Shown here: one piece after another, positions 55,159-62,970 of the stretch
Layout: each line of letters starts with the position of its first letter
How positions within the stretch are numbered: position 1 is the first letter of the stretch
Notes under the pieces: model-generated
What the model saw: only the letters and a program-made list of their open reading frames with translations
Databases searched by the model: none
What the model was told of the DNA's origin: nothing
Program-made: the position numbers and the translations under genes
NCBI GenBank assembly: GCA_963702835.1
Contig: OY969762.1
Coordinates: 1,860,001-1,924,000 of the forward strand
Direction: 5' to 3'
Length of the DNA stretch: 64,000 nt
DNA from: JAFGAV01 sp041479055
GTDB lineage: Bacteria; Acidobacteriota; Aminicenantia; Aminicenantales; JAFGAV01

Positions 55159-56147
55159 AGATCCTGGTCACGGGCGCCACGGGCTTTGTCGGCTCGGTCC
55201 TGGTCCCTCAACTGGTCCGCCAAATGGGCCGCCAGGCCTTGACCGCCCTGGTTCTTCCCGGCGACCCCCTGCCCGCTTCCTGGCGGGATGAGAAGATCCG
55301 GATCATTCGCGGGGATATCGTCGACCGGGAGACGATGGGGGAGGCCTGCCGGGGGCAAAGCCATGTCATCCACCTGGCCGCCTTCATTTCCTATTGCCAC
55401 CGGGACTTGAAAAAGCTTATGGCCGTCAACCGGGACGGCACGGCCAACATCGTAGCGGCCTGCCTGGAACAGGGAGTCAAGCGTTTGGTCCATATCTCGA
55501 CCGAGGGCGCCATCGGCTTATCGCACAACGGCCGCCTGGCCGATGAAACCACTCCCTTTAATTGGCCGAAGATCTTCCATTACATGGTCTCCAAACACGC
55601 CGGCCAACAGGTGGTGGAGGAGGCCGTTCGGCGGAAGGGCCTGGAAGCCGTCATCCTGAACCCGGCCGCCATCATGGGGCCCGGCGACCCGAATGCGGAA
55701 ATGCCCCACAATCGGCTGTACCGCCTGGCCAGCCGGGGAATGCTGCTCGGCTCCTTCTCCGGAGGGTTGAGCGTGGTGGACGTCCGCGACGTGACGGCCA
55801 TCATTCTCAAGGCCTTGGAAGGCGGGCGGGTCGGCGAGAAATACCTCTTGGTGGGGACCAATGTCACCTACCAGCAGGTCGTTCGGGCTCTGGGCCGGGC
55901 GGCCGGGCGCAGGGCGATCCCCGCCAAGATCCCCGCCCCATTTCTGGAAACCGCCGGCGTCCTCATGGAAACCCTGACCGGGGCGAGGGGACGCTCGCCC
56001 ATTATCACCCGGTCCTATGGAAGGCTCAGCGGCTGGAAAATCTTTCACTCCAACGAAAAAAGCCGCAAGGAGTTCGGCCACACCTACATCGATTTGGAGA
56101 CAACCGTCCGCGACGGCTACGAGTATTATATAAAGACATTTCGTTGA
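55155..56147 (+). CDS. NAD-dependent epimerase/dehydratase family protein (3 of 3)
   Basis: The product has 330 residues. It starts MKILVTGATGFVGSVLVPQL, then VIHLAAFISYCHRDLKKLMA, the catalytic ISTEGAIG with Ser replaced within the strand (HISTEG) and YMVSKHAGQQVV (YxxxK), and LNPAAIMGPGDPNAEMPHNR. The C-terminal helix region ends EYYIKTFR. The three SDRs share this layout and probably arose by duplication; each may serve one step of a deoxy-sugar or glycolipid branch. It overlaps the CPBP-like gene by four bases (ATGA) and ends the first unit before a new promoter. Confidence 0.85.
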   Translation: MKILVTGATGFVGSVLVPQLVRQMGRQALTALVLPGDPLPASWRDEKIRIIRGDIVDRETMGEACRGQSHVIHLAAFISYCHRDLKKLMAVNRDGTANIVAACLEQGVKRLVHISTEGAIGLSHNGRLADETTPFNWPKIFHYMVSKHAGQQVVEEAVRRKGLEAVILNPAAIMGPGDPNAEMPHNRLYRLASRGMLLGSFSGGLSVVDVRDVTAIILKALEGGRVGEKYLLVGTNVTYQQVVRALGRAAGRRAIPAKIPAPFLETAGVLMETLTGARGRSPIITRSYGRLSGWKIFHSNEKSRKEFGHTYIDLETTVRDGYEYYIKTFR

Positions 56148-56148
56148 A

Positions 56149-56178
56149 TTGACTTTTTTGCCTGTCCTTTTTTATAAT
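56149..56178 (+). promoter_or_regulatory. Sigma70-type promoter of the GT-B-like gene
   Basis: TTGACT (56149-56154), 18 bases, perfect TATAAT (56173-56178). Leader is about 46 bases to ATG 56231. It starts right at the end of the third epimerase gene. Confidence 0.7.
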
Positions 56179-56230
56179 TTTGGACTCGGCCTGAAAGCTA
56201 AACGAGAATCACCGATACCCTTAACCGTTC

Positions 56231-57253
56231 ATGGATAAGAAAAAAGTTCTTTTCATCGTAGGCTCGCTGAACACGACCACCATGGCCCACCAGATTTGGG
56301 CCCACCTGCCCGAATACGACCGTTTCTTCTCCCCCTATTACACCGGCACCGTCCTGGATCACATCGTCCCCAAGTTCAAGCACTTCACCATAATGGCCCA
56401 GAGCCATCGGACCATGACGGTCAACTATTTGAAGCGGCACAACCTTCCCATCGACTATAAGGGCCGTTCCGGGAATTACGACTTCACGGTCATGTGCTCG
56501 GACCTCATCATCCCCCCCAACATCCTGGACAATCCGATCTTTCTCGTCCAGGAAGGCTTCATCCTTCCCGAAAATTTTTGGTTCTTCATGGTCAAGAGAT
56601 TCGGTTTTCACCGCGTCATATGCGACACGGCGGCCACCGGCCTGTCCGACGTCTACGAGCTCTTCTTCGTCGCCTCGGAAGGCTACCGGGACCTGTTCAT
56701 CAAGCGGGGCGTCAGGCCGGACAAGATCCGGGTGACCGGCATCCCCAATTTCGACAACGTGCAGAGTTTCGTGAACAATGATTTTACCTATCGGCATTAC
56801 GTGCTGGCAGCCACCTCCTGCCTGCGCGAGACGGGTAAATACGAAAACCGCAAACAGTTCATCCTCAAGGTCAAGGATATCGCCGCCGGCCGGCCCATCC
56901 TGTTCAAACTCCATCCCAGCGAAAACATCAAGCGGGCCACGCAGGAGGTCAAAAAGTGGGCGCCCGAGGCCATGATCTTCACCGGGGGCAACACCAACCA
57001 CATGGTGGCCAACTGCGATGTCCTGATTACCCGGTACTCCTCGGTGCTCCTGATCGGCCTGGCTCTGGGCAAAGAAGTGTACGCCGATGTCCCCCTGGAA
57101 GAGGTGTTGCCGCTGGCGCCCATCCAAAACAACGGCACTTCCGCCCGCCGTATCGCCGAATCCATCAAGGCTTACTTAGAGGGGCAGTCCTCTGAATATA
57201 AAGCCTACCACCGGACTTATGGCCAGGCCGGTTCAGAGAAGCAACCTCAATGA
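56231..57253 (+). CDS. GT-B-fold glycosyl/glycerophosphotransferase-like protein
   Basis: The product has 340 residues. The N-terminal half opens MDKKKVLFIVGSLNTTTMAH, a Rossmann-like strand and loop. The C-terminal half has PILFKLHPSENIKRATQEVK and ANCDVLITRYSSVLLIGLAL, the donor-binding layout (HPxxx followed by D-x-x-I-(T/S)-x-x-S-S) of CDP-glycerol glycerophosphotransferases and UDP-GlcNAc 2-epimerase-type GT-B proteins. It probably acts in surface glycan assembly with the epimerases; the donor is unknown. A downstream overlapping frame (57219-57347) reads like a lost C-terminal extension. Confidence 0.65.
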   Translation: MDKKKVLFIVGSLNTTTMAHQIWAHLPEYDRFFSPYYTGTVLDHIVPKFKHFTIMAQSHRTMTVNYLKRHNLPIDYKGRSGNYDFTVMCSDLIIPPNILDNPIFLVQEGFILPENFWFFMVKRFGFHRVICDTAATGLSDVYELFFVASEGYRDLFIKRGVRPDKIRVTGIPNFDNVQSFVNNDFTYRHYVLAATSCLRETGKYENRKQFILKVKDIAAGRPILFKLHPSENIKRATQEVKKWAPEAMIFTGGNTNHMVANCDVLITRYSSVLLIGLALGKEVYADVPLEEVLPLAPIQNNGTSARRIAESIKAYLEGQSSEYKAYHRTYGQAGSEKQPQ

Positions 57254-57347
57254 CCCGGCCCTCAGCCCCTGGTACCCGGCGGACTTGGAAGGCTCCCTCA
57301 TCACCCCCGAATGGATTTTTGAAAAAACGGACCTCAAAAGATTTTAA
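57219..57347 (+). other. Short ORF overlapping the GT-B-like gene end, possible frameshifted tail
   Basis: ATG at 57219 opens MARPVQRSNLNDPALSPWYP then ADLEGSLITPEWIFEKTDLKRF and stop. The composition is protein-like. It overlaps the preceding gene by 35 bases and the convergent protease gene by 14. It could be the natural C-terminus displaced by a shift, or a small ORF of chance origin. Confidence 0.3.
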
Positions 57348-59190
57348 ACCTCGTCGAGGGCGACGCTGATTCAATGACCACCACGGCCGGGTCGCCCTCT
57401 CTCCAGGAAGTATCGACCGCTGTGATCCAGTAGGTGTACTCTTTGTCCTTATCAACTCGACGATTCTGATACTCGAACACATCGGCCTGGACATTGGTCA
57501 GCAGGGTCTTCTGTCCGCCGTCCAGGAGATAGATTCTATACCCCTGGATATTTTCGTTGTCGGGGTTAGCCTCCCAAGTCAGGATATGGATATACTCCGC
57601 CTGGCTCAGAGACCGGTTGAGGACCTCTCGTCCGGAGGCATTGGAAGGGGGATAGATGATCCTCAAAAAATTGGCTGTAACGGATTTATTGCCGTCTGCG
57701 GTCACAGATACGGGGTTGGCGCTTCCCGAGGCGTGCCCGCTCCAATTATTGAACAGGTAATGGGTATAGGGAACGGCCTGGACAGTGACCACCGTCCCCG
57801 ACTTGTGGGGATAACTGCCCGGGCTGGGGACAGTGGTCCCGCCGGTTGTGGCGTTGATGGTCAGCACATAATCGCTTTGCTCGCCGGCCCGATAGCCGGC
57901 CACGACGTTCTTGAGCTCCCTTAAGGTGCGGGCATTATCGCCGTTGGCCGCATCGCCGGTGGCCGCCCCCTGGTACTGGATGAGGGGGCTGGAGAAATAG
58001 CCGACGCGGGTGGGAATGATGCCGCTCCAAGCGTCCTGGTAGGACATCACCGAACAGTAGCGGGCGCTGTTGTCCCCGATCCAGCGCCAGCCGGCGGAAT
58101 AGGAATAAATCCCGGGGCCAGGCTGATCCGACTGGTCCTTGCGGTGATGGCAGCCGAAATTATGTCCGAGCTCATGAACTAATGTGTAGCCGAAGGTGGC
58201 CTGCCTGACCCGGATCAGGGAGAAAGCATAATCGGGACGTCCGGAGGGCAACGTCAGCAGCCAGGCCAGCCCGCCCACATCATCGATGTCCTCAAACAGG
58301 TTCACCATATCGGCACCGAGCTGGCTGCGCCAAGTATGGACCTCGTCCATATAGCCGTCGCCGGGTTTGGTCAAACGGTCCAGGTCCGTATTGGAGGAAC
58401 CCGATTCCTGGTAATTGACCTGGCCGGAATAGATCAGCCGGAGCTGGATGCCGGTGTCGCTGTTGTCAAAGGCTAACTGGGACATCTGCACCGCCTGGGA
58501 AATGACCAGGTTGATGCCGCCCGAGCCCGCAGCCCAGTCCCTGGCCGCCGGCGTATAGACGATCATCAGGTCTACTGTGGTATCGGCGGCCGCGGCCCCC
58601 GTGCCCTCTCCAGCCGATCGACCGGCCCGGCTCAAGCCCGCGGCCGGAGGAATAAGGGGCGGCCCGTCATCCAATTCCCTGGCCGCTTCAAGATCGATAT
58701 CCTGCACAATATGCGCCCCTAGGCCGGGAATCGAATTCACCGCATATTCCAGCCCCCATTCAGGGACAATTAAAGCACCCAAGACACAGCCATCGGCGGC
58801 GGACAGCAGAAGCCATCCTCCCTCCGTCCCCTCCACCCTGCCCCGGAAGGAGAGGACGCCGTTGACATCGCTCTGGATTTTATCGATCACGCCCGCCAGA
58901 ACTTGCGGACCAAAAGAAGCAAAGAGCAGGCGGTCGCCCATCCCCAGTCCCCCGTTTTGGAAGACGCGGGGGTTGATCTCCACGAAGCGATAGCGCACGG
59001 CCTGCGGCGCCAGCCGGTCATAGCCCGGATATTCGGCGCCGGCGTAGGTGAACAGAAGCACAGTCCGGGACCCGGGGCGGCCGAGTCCGCGGCCGAAGCT
59101 TGGTCCATTCAGGAGAGCCACAACGAGCAGAAGCAAGAACAAGGAAAGCCCGCGGGCGGTCATCCGAAGACCATTTTTTCTAGAAATCAT
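57334..59190 (-). CDS. Secreted reprolysin-like metalloprotease with bacterial-repeat and FN3 domains
   Basis: The product has 618 residues. After a signal peptide (LSLFLLLLVVALLNGPSFG), a prodomain runs to about 190. The metzincin catalytic domain (about 195-420) opens VDLMIVYTPAARDWA and contains the zinc site HELGHNFGCHH (HExxHxxGxxHH) near 335-345 and the Met-turn CSVMSYQD. An InlB-type/bacterial repeat (about 425-500: TVVTVQAVPYTHYLFNNWSG) and a fibronectin III-like domain (about 510-610) follow. It is exported and probably degrades extracellular proteins. GAGGAAG seven bases before ATG 59190 supports the start. An IS630 element ends 27 bases upstream and may have cut off its promoter. 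Confidence 0.88.
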   Translation of the reverse strand: MISRKNGLRMTARGLSLFLLLLVVALLNGPSFGRGLGRPGSRTVLLFTYAGAEYPGYDRLAPQAVRYRFVEINPRVFQNGGLGMGDRLLFASFGPQVLAGVIDKIQSDVNGVLSFRGRVEGTEGGWLLLSAADGCVLGALIVPEWGLEYAVNSIPGLGAHIVQDIDLEAARELDDGPPLIPPAAGLSRAGRSAGEGTGAAAADTTVDLMIVYTPAARDWAAGSGGINLVISQAVQMSQLAFDNSDTGIQLRLIYSGQVNYQESGSSNTDLDRLTKPGDGYMDEVHTWRSQLGADMVNLFEDIDDVGGLAWLLTLPSGRPDYAFSLIRVRQATFGYTLVHELGHNFGCHHRKDQSDQPGPGIYSYSAGWRWIGDNSARYCSVMSYQDAWSGIIPTRVGYFSSPLIQYQGAATGDAANGDNARTLRELKNVVAGYRAGEQSDYVLTINATTGGTTVPSPGSYPHKSGTVVTVQAVPYTHYLFNNWSGHASGSANPVSVTADGNKSVTANFLRIIYPPSNASGREVLNRSLSQAEYIHILTWEANPDNENIQGYRIYLLDGGQKTLLTNVQADVFEYQNRRVDKDKEYTYWITAVDTSWREGDPAVVVIESASPSTRFKIF

Positions 59191-59217
59191 GTCGCTTCCT
59201 CTTCACCTCTAATATAA

Positions 59218-60305
59218 ACGCATTATTAATTGTTACAATTTGGATTAATTTATGTTAAACTGTTTATATGGAACCGATCGATATCCGGCATCCGGAGGTG
59301 ACCCGGGACAGCCTGGTAGCTTTTGCCAAGAGTATCCCGGGGGCGTGGATGGGATTAAAGATTGCAGCCCTGCTTTTAATCGTCGAAGGACAGCGGCCGG
59401 GCTGGACAGCCAGGGTCTTGGGTCTGACGCGCATGAGCTTGAATCGCTGGATAAAGACCGTGAATGCCGGGGGGTTGAAAGCTTTGAGGAACAAGCCCAA
59501 ACCAGGGAGGCCGTCTCGGCTGACTCCCCAGATCGCGCAAGAGGTGGAACGGCACTTAGAGCAATCGCCTCAGGAATTTGGCCTGAACCGGGCCCGGTGG
59601 GATGGCCCCACCTTGGCCGAGCACTTAAAACGTCGGTACGGGTTGAAACTGAAGGTGCGGCAGGCCCAGATGTGGATGCATCAGCTGGGATATCGCTTGA
59701 AACGGGCCAGTTATTCGTATCTTCAGGCCCGGGCGGAAGAAGCGAAGCGGTTTCGCCGCGAGTTAAAAAAAACTTCAGAATCTGGGTCCTCGGGAGACGG
59801 TGGTTTTTCAAGATGAAACGGGTTTTACCCTGCATCCCCGGCTGGGACGGGGGTGGGCCAAGAGAGGACATTCTTTTCGCATCCCTACCACCAGCCAACA
59901 TCACCAGCGGCTTAATCTTTCGGGTTGGGTGGCACCGCTTCTGGGACGATACGGAATGATTCGCACGGAACGGGGAGATCGGAAAGGGTTTGTTAAGGTC
60001 TTGAGACATCTCTACCGGCGTCTGCGCGGTTATGTGATTTGGCTTTATGTTGATCGGGCACGATGGCATAAGGGAGAGCCGGTGGAGTGTTTCCTTCAAA
60101 CTCGCCCGCGTATCCATATGGAGTACCTTCCTCGCTATCAGCCGGGATTGAATCCCCAAGAGCAAATCTGGAAACAAGCCCGATATGAAGCCACGACCAA
60201 TCGCTGGTTCGAAAACCTGGAGTTGATCTGGCTGGCCATCCTAAGAACTGTCCACTCCTGGTCTCCCAAGAAAATACGCCGATTGTGTAACATCTGTTAA
60301 TGCGT
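59218..60305 (+). mobile_element. IS630-family insertion sequence
   Basis: The element is about 1.09 kb. Imperfect terminal inverted repeats are visible: GCATTATTAATTGTTACA at 59220-59237 and the complement of TGTAACATCTGTTAATGC at 60286-60303, with ACG(CATTA) extending to the ends. The two-part transposase gene fills the interior. The TA target duplication could not be placed with certainty. Confidence 0.8.
59268..60300 (+). CDS. IS630-family transposase (two frames joined at an A8 run)
   Basis: The first frame (59268-59816) encodes the HTH region (GWTARVLGLTRMSLNRWIKT) and the linker through RRELKK. The second (from the A run to 60300) encodes the DDE catalytic core: FQDETGFTLHPRLGRGW (first Asp), YVDRARWHKGEP (second Asp) and LNPQEQIWKQARYEA (Glu). 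Between them A8 at 59765-59772 is the likely slip site: reading A7 gives ELKKLQNLGPRETVVFQDE without interruption. Many IS630 elements control transposase by such slippage or frameshifting, so the element may be active; a decayed copy is also possible. Confidence 0.82.
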
Positions 60306-60364
60306 GGACATTAGTATCTTCACCCGCCCCTCCCTGTCAAGCGCCCGGGCCTGGAGGCCGGACA

Positions 60365-60393
60365 TTGACTTCCGCCCCAAAATCGAATAGCTT
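60365..60393 (+). promoter_or_regulatory. Promoter of the GT87-family gene, short leader
   Basis: TTGACT (60365-60370), 17 bases, TAGCTT (60388-60393). The expected start near 60400 leaves about eight bases before ATG 60408, with no Shine-Dalgarno sequence. Confidence 0.4.
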
Positions 60394-60407
60394 GTGTTGA
60401 ATTTGTC

Positions 60408-61556
60408 ATGTTGAAATCATGGTGGTTCCGGGGAATCGGCCTGGCCCTCGTCCTCGCCCTCCTGGCCTCTGTTTACATCCTCTGGGTCAAGCACGACATG
60501 ACGGACTTCGGCGTCTGCTACAAAGCGGGCGGACGCATCCTGACCGGCCGGATGCTCTACACCGCTTCCGACGGCCATCTCCAGTTCAAGTATTCGCCCC
60601 AGGCGGCCCTCTTTTTCGCCCCCCTGTCCCGGCTGCCGCTCGGAACGGCCAAACCTATTTGGTATGGGCTGAGCTTGGCCATGTTCTTCCTCATCCTCAG
60701 CCTGTCCTACGACCTTCTGCCCGTCAAGCGGCAGGCCAAGGGGGTGGTCATTGTTCTGGCCATCCTGAGCCTGGCCAAGTTCATCGGCCGCGAAATCGAG
60801 CTGGGCCAGGTCAATTTTCTGATCATCCTGGCCCTGACCCTGGCCGTAAAATATACGCTCGAAGGCAAGGACATCCCGGCCGGGCTGTGGTGGGGATTCT
60901 CCATCTTCTTCAAACCCTACGCCCTGGCCCTGCTCCCCTATTTCCTCCTGAAAAAAAAGTTCAAGGTGGCGGCCTCGGGCCTGGTTTTTTTCGGCCTGGG
61001 GCTGCTGGCGGCCCTCCCCTTCTACGGCTGGCCGGGCTATCGGACCGTGCTCCAGGAATGGACCGGCACGCTCTCCCGGTCCACCCCTGTTCTATTCACC
61101 GTCCAGGCCAATGCCTCGATCTATTCTTTTTTCTTGAAGGTCCTGCCCGCCGGGTCGGAGCATCTGGCCAGGGTGCTGCTCGTTGTCTCCTGCTTGATCC
61201 TGGCCGGGCTCGTCCTATGGCTGATGGTTGCCGGCCGGCGAAAAAGCTTGCTGAACCCCGAAGTGCTGGAGATCTCCTTCGTCCTCATATTGATCCCCAT
61301 GCTCTCGCCCCTGGGCTGGTACTACAATTATCTCTATGCGCTTTTGGCCACCTTCATCCTGATCAACGACATCGACCGAATGCCGGTCTGGATGCGCTGG
61401 ACGGTCGCCCTGAATTTCTTCCTGATCTGCGCCATTCCCATGGGCGCCCTGAGCAAGCCGTTGTTCCGCATCTATATGACCCATTCCCTGGCCGTGCTGA
61501 ACTTCCTGTTCGTTATTTTTTGCCTGCTCTATCTGCGGGCCAGGCGCGTGACTTAG
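60408..61556 (+). CDS. GT87 (DUF2029)-family polytopic glycosyltransferase
   Basis: The product has 382 residues and roughly ten membrane helices. The first extracytoplasmic loop carries the conserved acidic motif DMTDFGVCYKAGGRILTGRM, followed by QFKYSPQAALFFAPLSRLPL, both typical of DUF2029/GT87 mannosyltransferases that use polyprenyl-phosphate mannose at the outer face of the inner membrane. A second marker, SLGWYYNYLYALLATF-like (SPLGWYYNYLYALL), lies near 305. The acceptor is unknown; surface glycolipid or protein O-mannosylation is possible. It is convergent with the M16 pair across 13 bases. Confidence 0.82.
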   Translation: MLKSWWFRGIGLALVLALLASVYILWVKHDMTDFGVCYKAGGRILTGRMLYTASDGHLQFKYSPQAALFFAPLSRLPLGTAKPIWYGLSLAMFFLILSLSYDLLPVKRQAKGVVIVLAILSLAKFIGREIELGQVNFLIILALTLAVKYTLEGKDIPAGLWWGFSIFFKPYALALLPYFLLKKKFKVAASGLVFFGLGLLAALPFYGWPGYRTVLQEWTGTLSRSTPVLFTVQANASIYSFFLKVLPAGSEHLARVLLVVSCLILAGLVLWLMVAGRRKSLLNPEVLEISFVLILIPMLSPLGWYYNYLYALLATFILINDIDRMPVWMRWTVALNFFLICAIPMGALSKPLFRIYMTHSLAVLNFLFVIFCLLYLRARRVT

Positions 61557-61569
61557 TTCAGATTTTCTT

Positions 61570-62970
61570 CTAAAAACCAGCGTCGCTGATCTTTTTTTCC
61601 CGGAAGGTCCCGAACTTCTGGAGCAGCGGCCTGATCTCGGCGGCCTTGCCCACCACCACCATCACGAAATCCTTATTGGGCAGCAGCTTGGCCGCAGACT
61701 GGCCGGCGGCCGGAGGGGTCACCTTTTCTACGGAGGCCAGGTAGCGGTCATAGTAGTCGAACCCCAGGCCGTAGAAGGCCAGCCGGACAAAAGCCTCGGC
61801 TTTGTCCCCGTTTTGTTCTAGCGATAATGGGAATAGCCCCAGAATGTAATTCCGAGCGCTCTCCACCTCCTTGTCGGCGAACCCTTTATTCTGCGCCTGG
61901 CCGAGCAAGCCCAGGGTGATGTCCAGCATCTCGCCGATCTTGTCGTTCTTGGTGTAGGAGGAAATGGCGAACAGGCCGCCCTGCTTCCAGGTCTGGAAGT
62001 TGCTGCCCGCGCCATAGGTCAGGCCCCGCTTGATCCGGAGCTCGGTGTTGAGCCAGGAGGTGAAGCGGCCGCCGAACAAGGTGTTCATCACCGAGGCGGT
62101 GGGGTGAACCGGGTCGGCCACGGCATAGCCGGGCGCGCCCAGCACGAAATAAGCCTGGGTGGCGTCGGGCTTGTCCACCAGGAGGAACGTCTTGCCCCTG
62201 GGGACGGGCAGCGGCGGAAGGCCGAGCGACGGCGCCGGGGTCGAGGGGTTCTTCCAGCGGCCGAGCGTCGCCTGGAGCAGAGCCTCAAGCTTGGCCTTGT
62301 CGATGGCGCCCACGACCGAAGCCAGGCATTGGTCGGGACGATAGTGCTCCCGGTAGAAGCGGAGGATGTCCGGGCCGGTCATCTTTTTCAGGCTGCTCTC
62401 CGTTCCGGATGACAGCCGGCCCAGGGGATGGGAGCCGAAATAGGCCTTCTGAAAATAAAGCCTGACCGCCTGGCGCGGATTGTCCTTGATGGCCGCGATC
62501 CGGTCAATCCAGCGCGACCTCTCCCGGGCGAATTCCTCCTCGGGAAATGTGGGGCCCGCCAAACAGGCCGAGGCGATCTCCAGGACTCGGGGAAAATGCT
62601 CGGCCAGGCTGTCGGCGCTGACCTGAGCGAATTCGTCCTCGGCGGACAGGGACAGGCTGGCGCCCATGAAATCCAGCTCTTCGGCAATGGCCTCGGCGTT
62701 CTGGGAGGCATTGCCCTTGAGCATCAATTCCGCGGCCAGGCCGGCCAGACCCTCCAGGCCGGCCGGCTCGTAGGCCGAACCGGCGCCCGCCACATACAGG
62801 CGCAGGCTGACCAGGGGCAATTCGGGGTTGTTGAGGTAATAGACCGTGCAGCCGTTGCCCAGGACGATCTTCTCCGGACTGGGCAGCTTCACCGTGCCGT
62901 CGAGGACGGCGGCCGAAAAGGCCAGGCCCAGAAGTCCGGTCAAAGCGAACAAAGCGATCCGGCGATTCAT
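61570..62970 (-). CDS. M16-family peptidase subunit lacking the HxxEH zinc motif
   Basis: The product has 466 residues. Signal peptide RRIALFALTGLLGLAFSAAV; then the M16 fold with NPELPLVSLRLYVAGAGSAY, EGLAGLAAELMLKGNASQNA (where active members have HxxEH), and the M16_C region LFGGRFTSWLNTELRIKRGL with TYGAGSNF, the Arg-Tyr loop that contacts substrate. The zinc His and Glu are absent, so this is the non-catalytic partner of a heterodimer such as processing-peptidase or PqqL-type pairs. It overlaps the upstream subunit by four bases (ATGA). Confidence 0.88.
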   Translation of the reverse strand: MNRRIALFALTGLLGLAFSAAVLDGTVKLPSPEKIVLGNGCTVYYLNNPELPLVSLRLYVAGAGSAYEPAGLEGLAGLAAELMLKGNASQNAEAIAEELDFMGASLSLSAEDEFAQVSADSLAEHFPRVLEIASACLAGPTFPEEEFARERSRWIDRIAAIKDNPRQAVRLYFQKAYFGSHPLGRLSSGTESSLKKMTGPDILRFYREHYRPDQCLASVVGAIDKAKLEALLQATLGRWKNPSTPAPSLGLPPLPVPRGKTFLLVDKPDATQAYFVLGAPGYAVADPVHPTASVMNTLFGGRFTSWLNTELRIKRGLTYGAGSNFQTWKQGGLFAISSYTKNDKIGEMLDITLGLLGQAQNKGFADKEVESARNYILGLFPLSLEQNGDKAEAFVRLAFYGLGFDYYDRYLASVEKVTPPAAGQSAAKLLPNKDFVMVVVGKAAEIRPLLQKFGTFREKKISDAGF

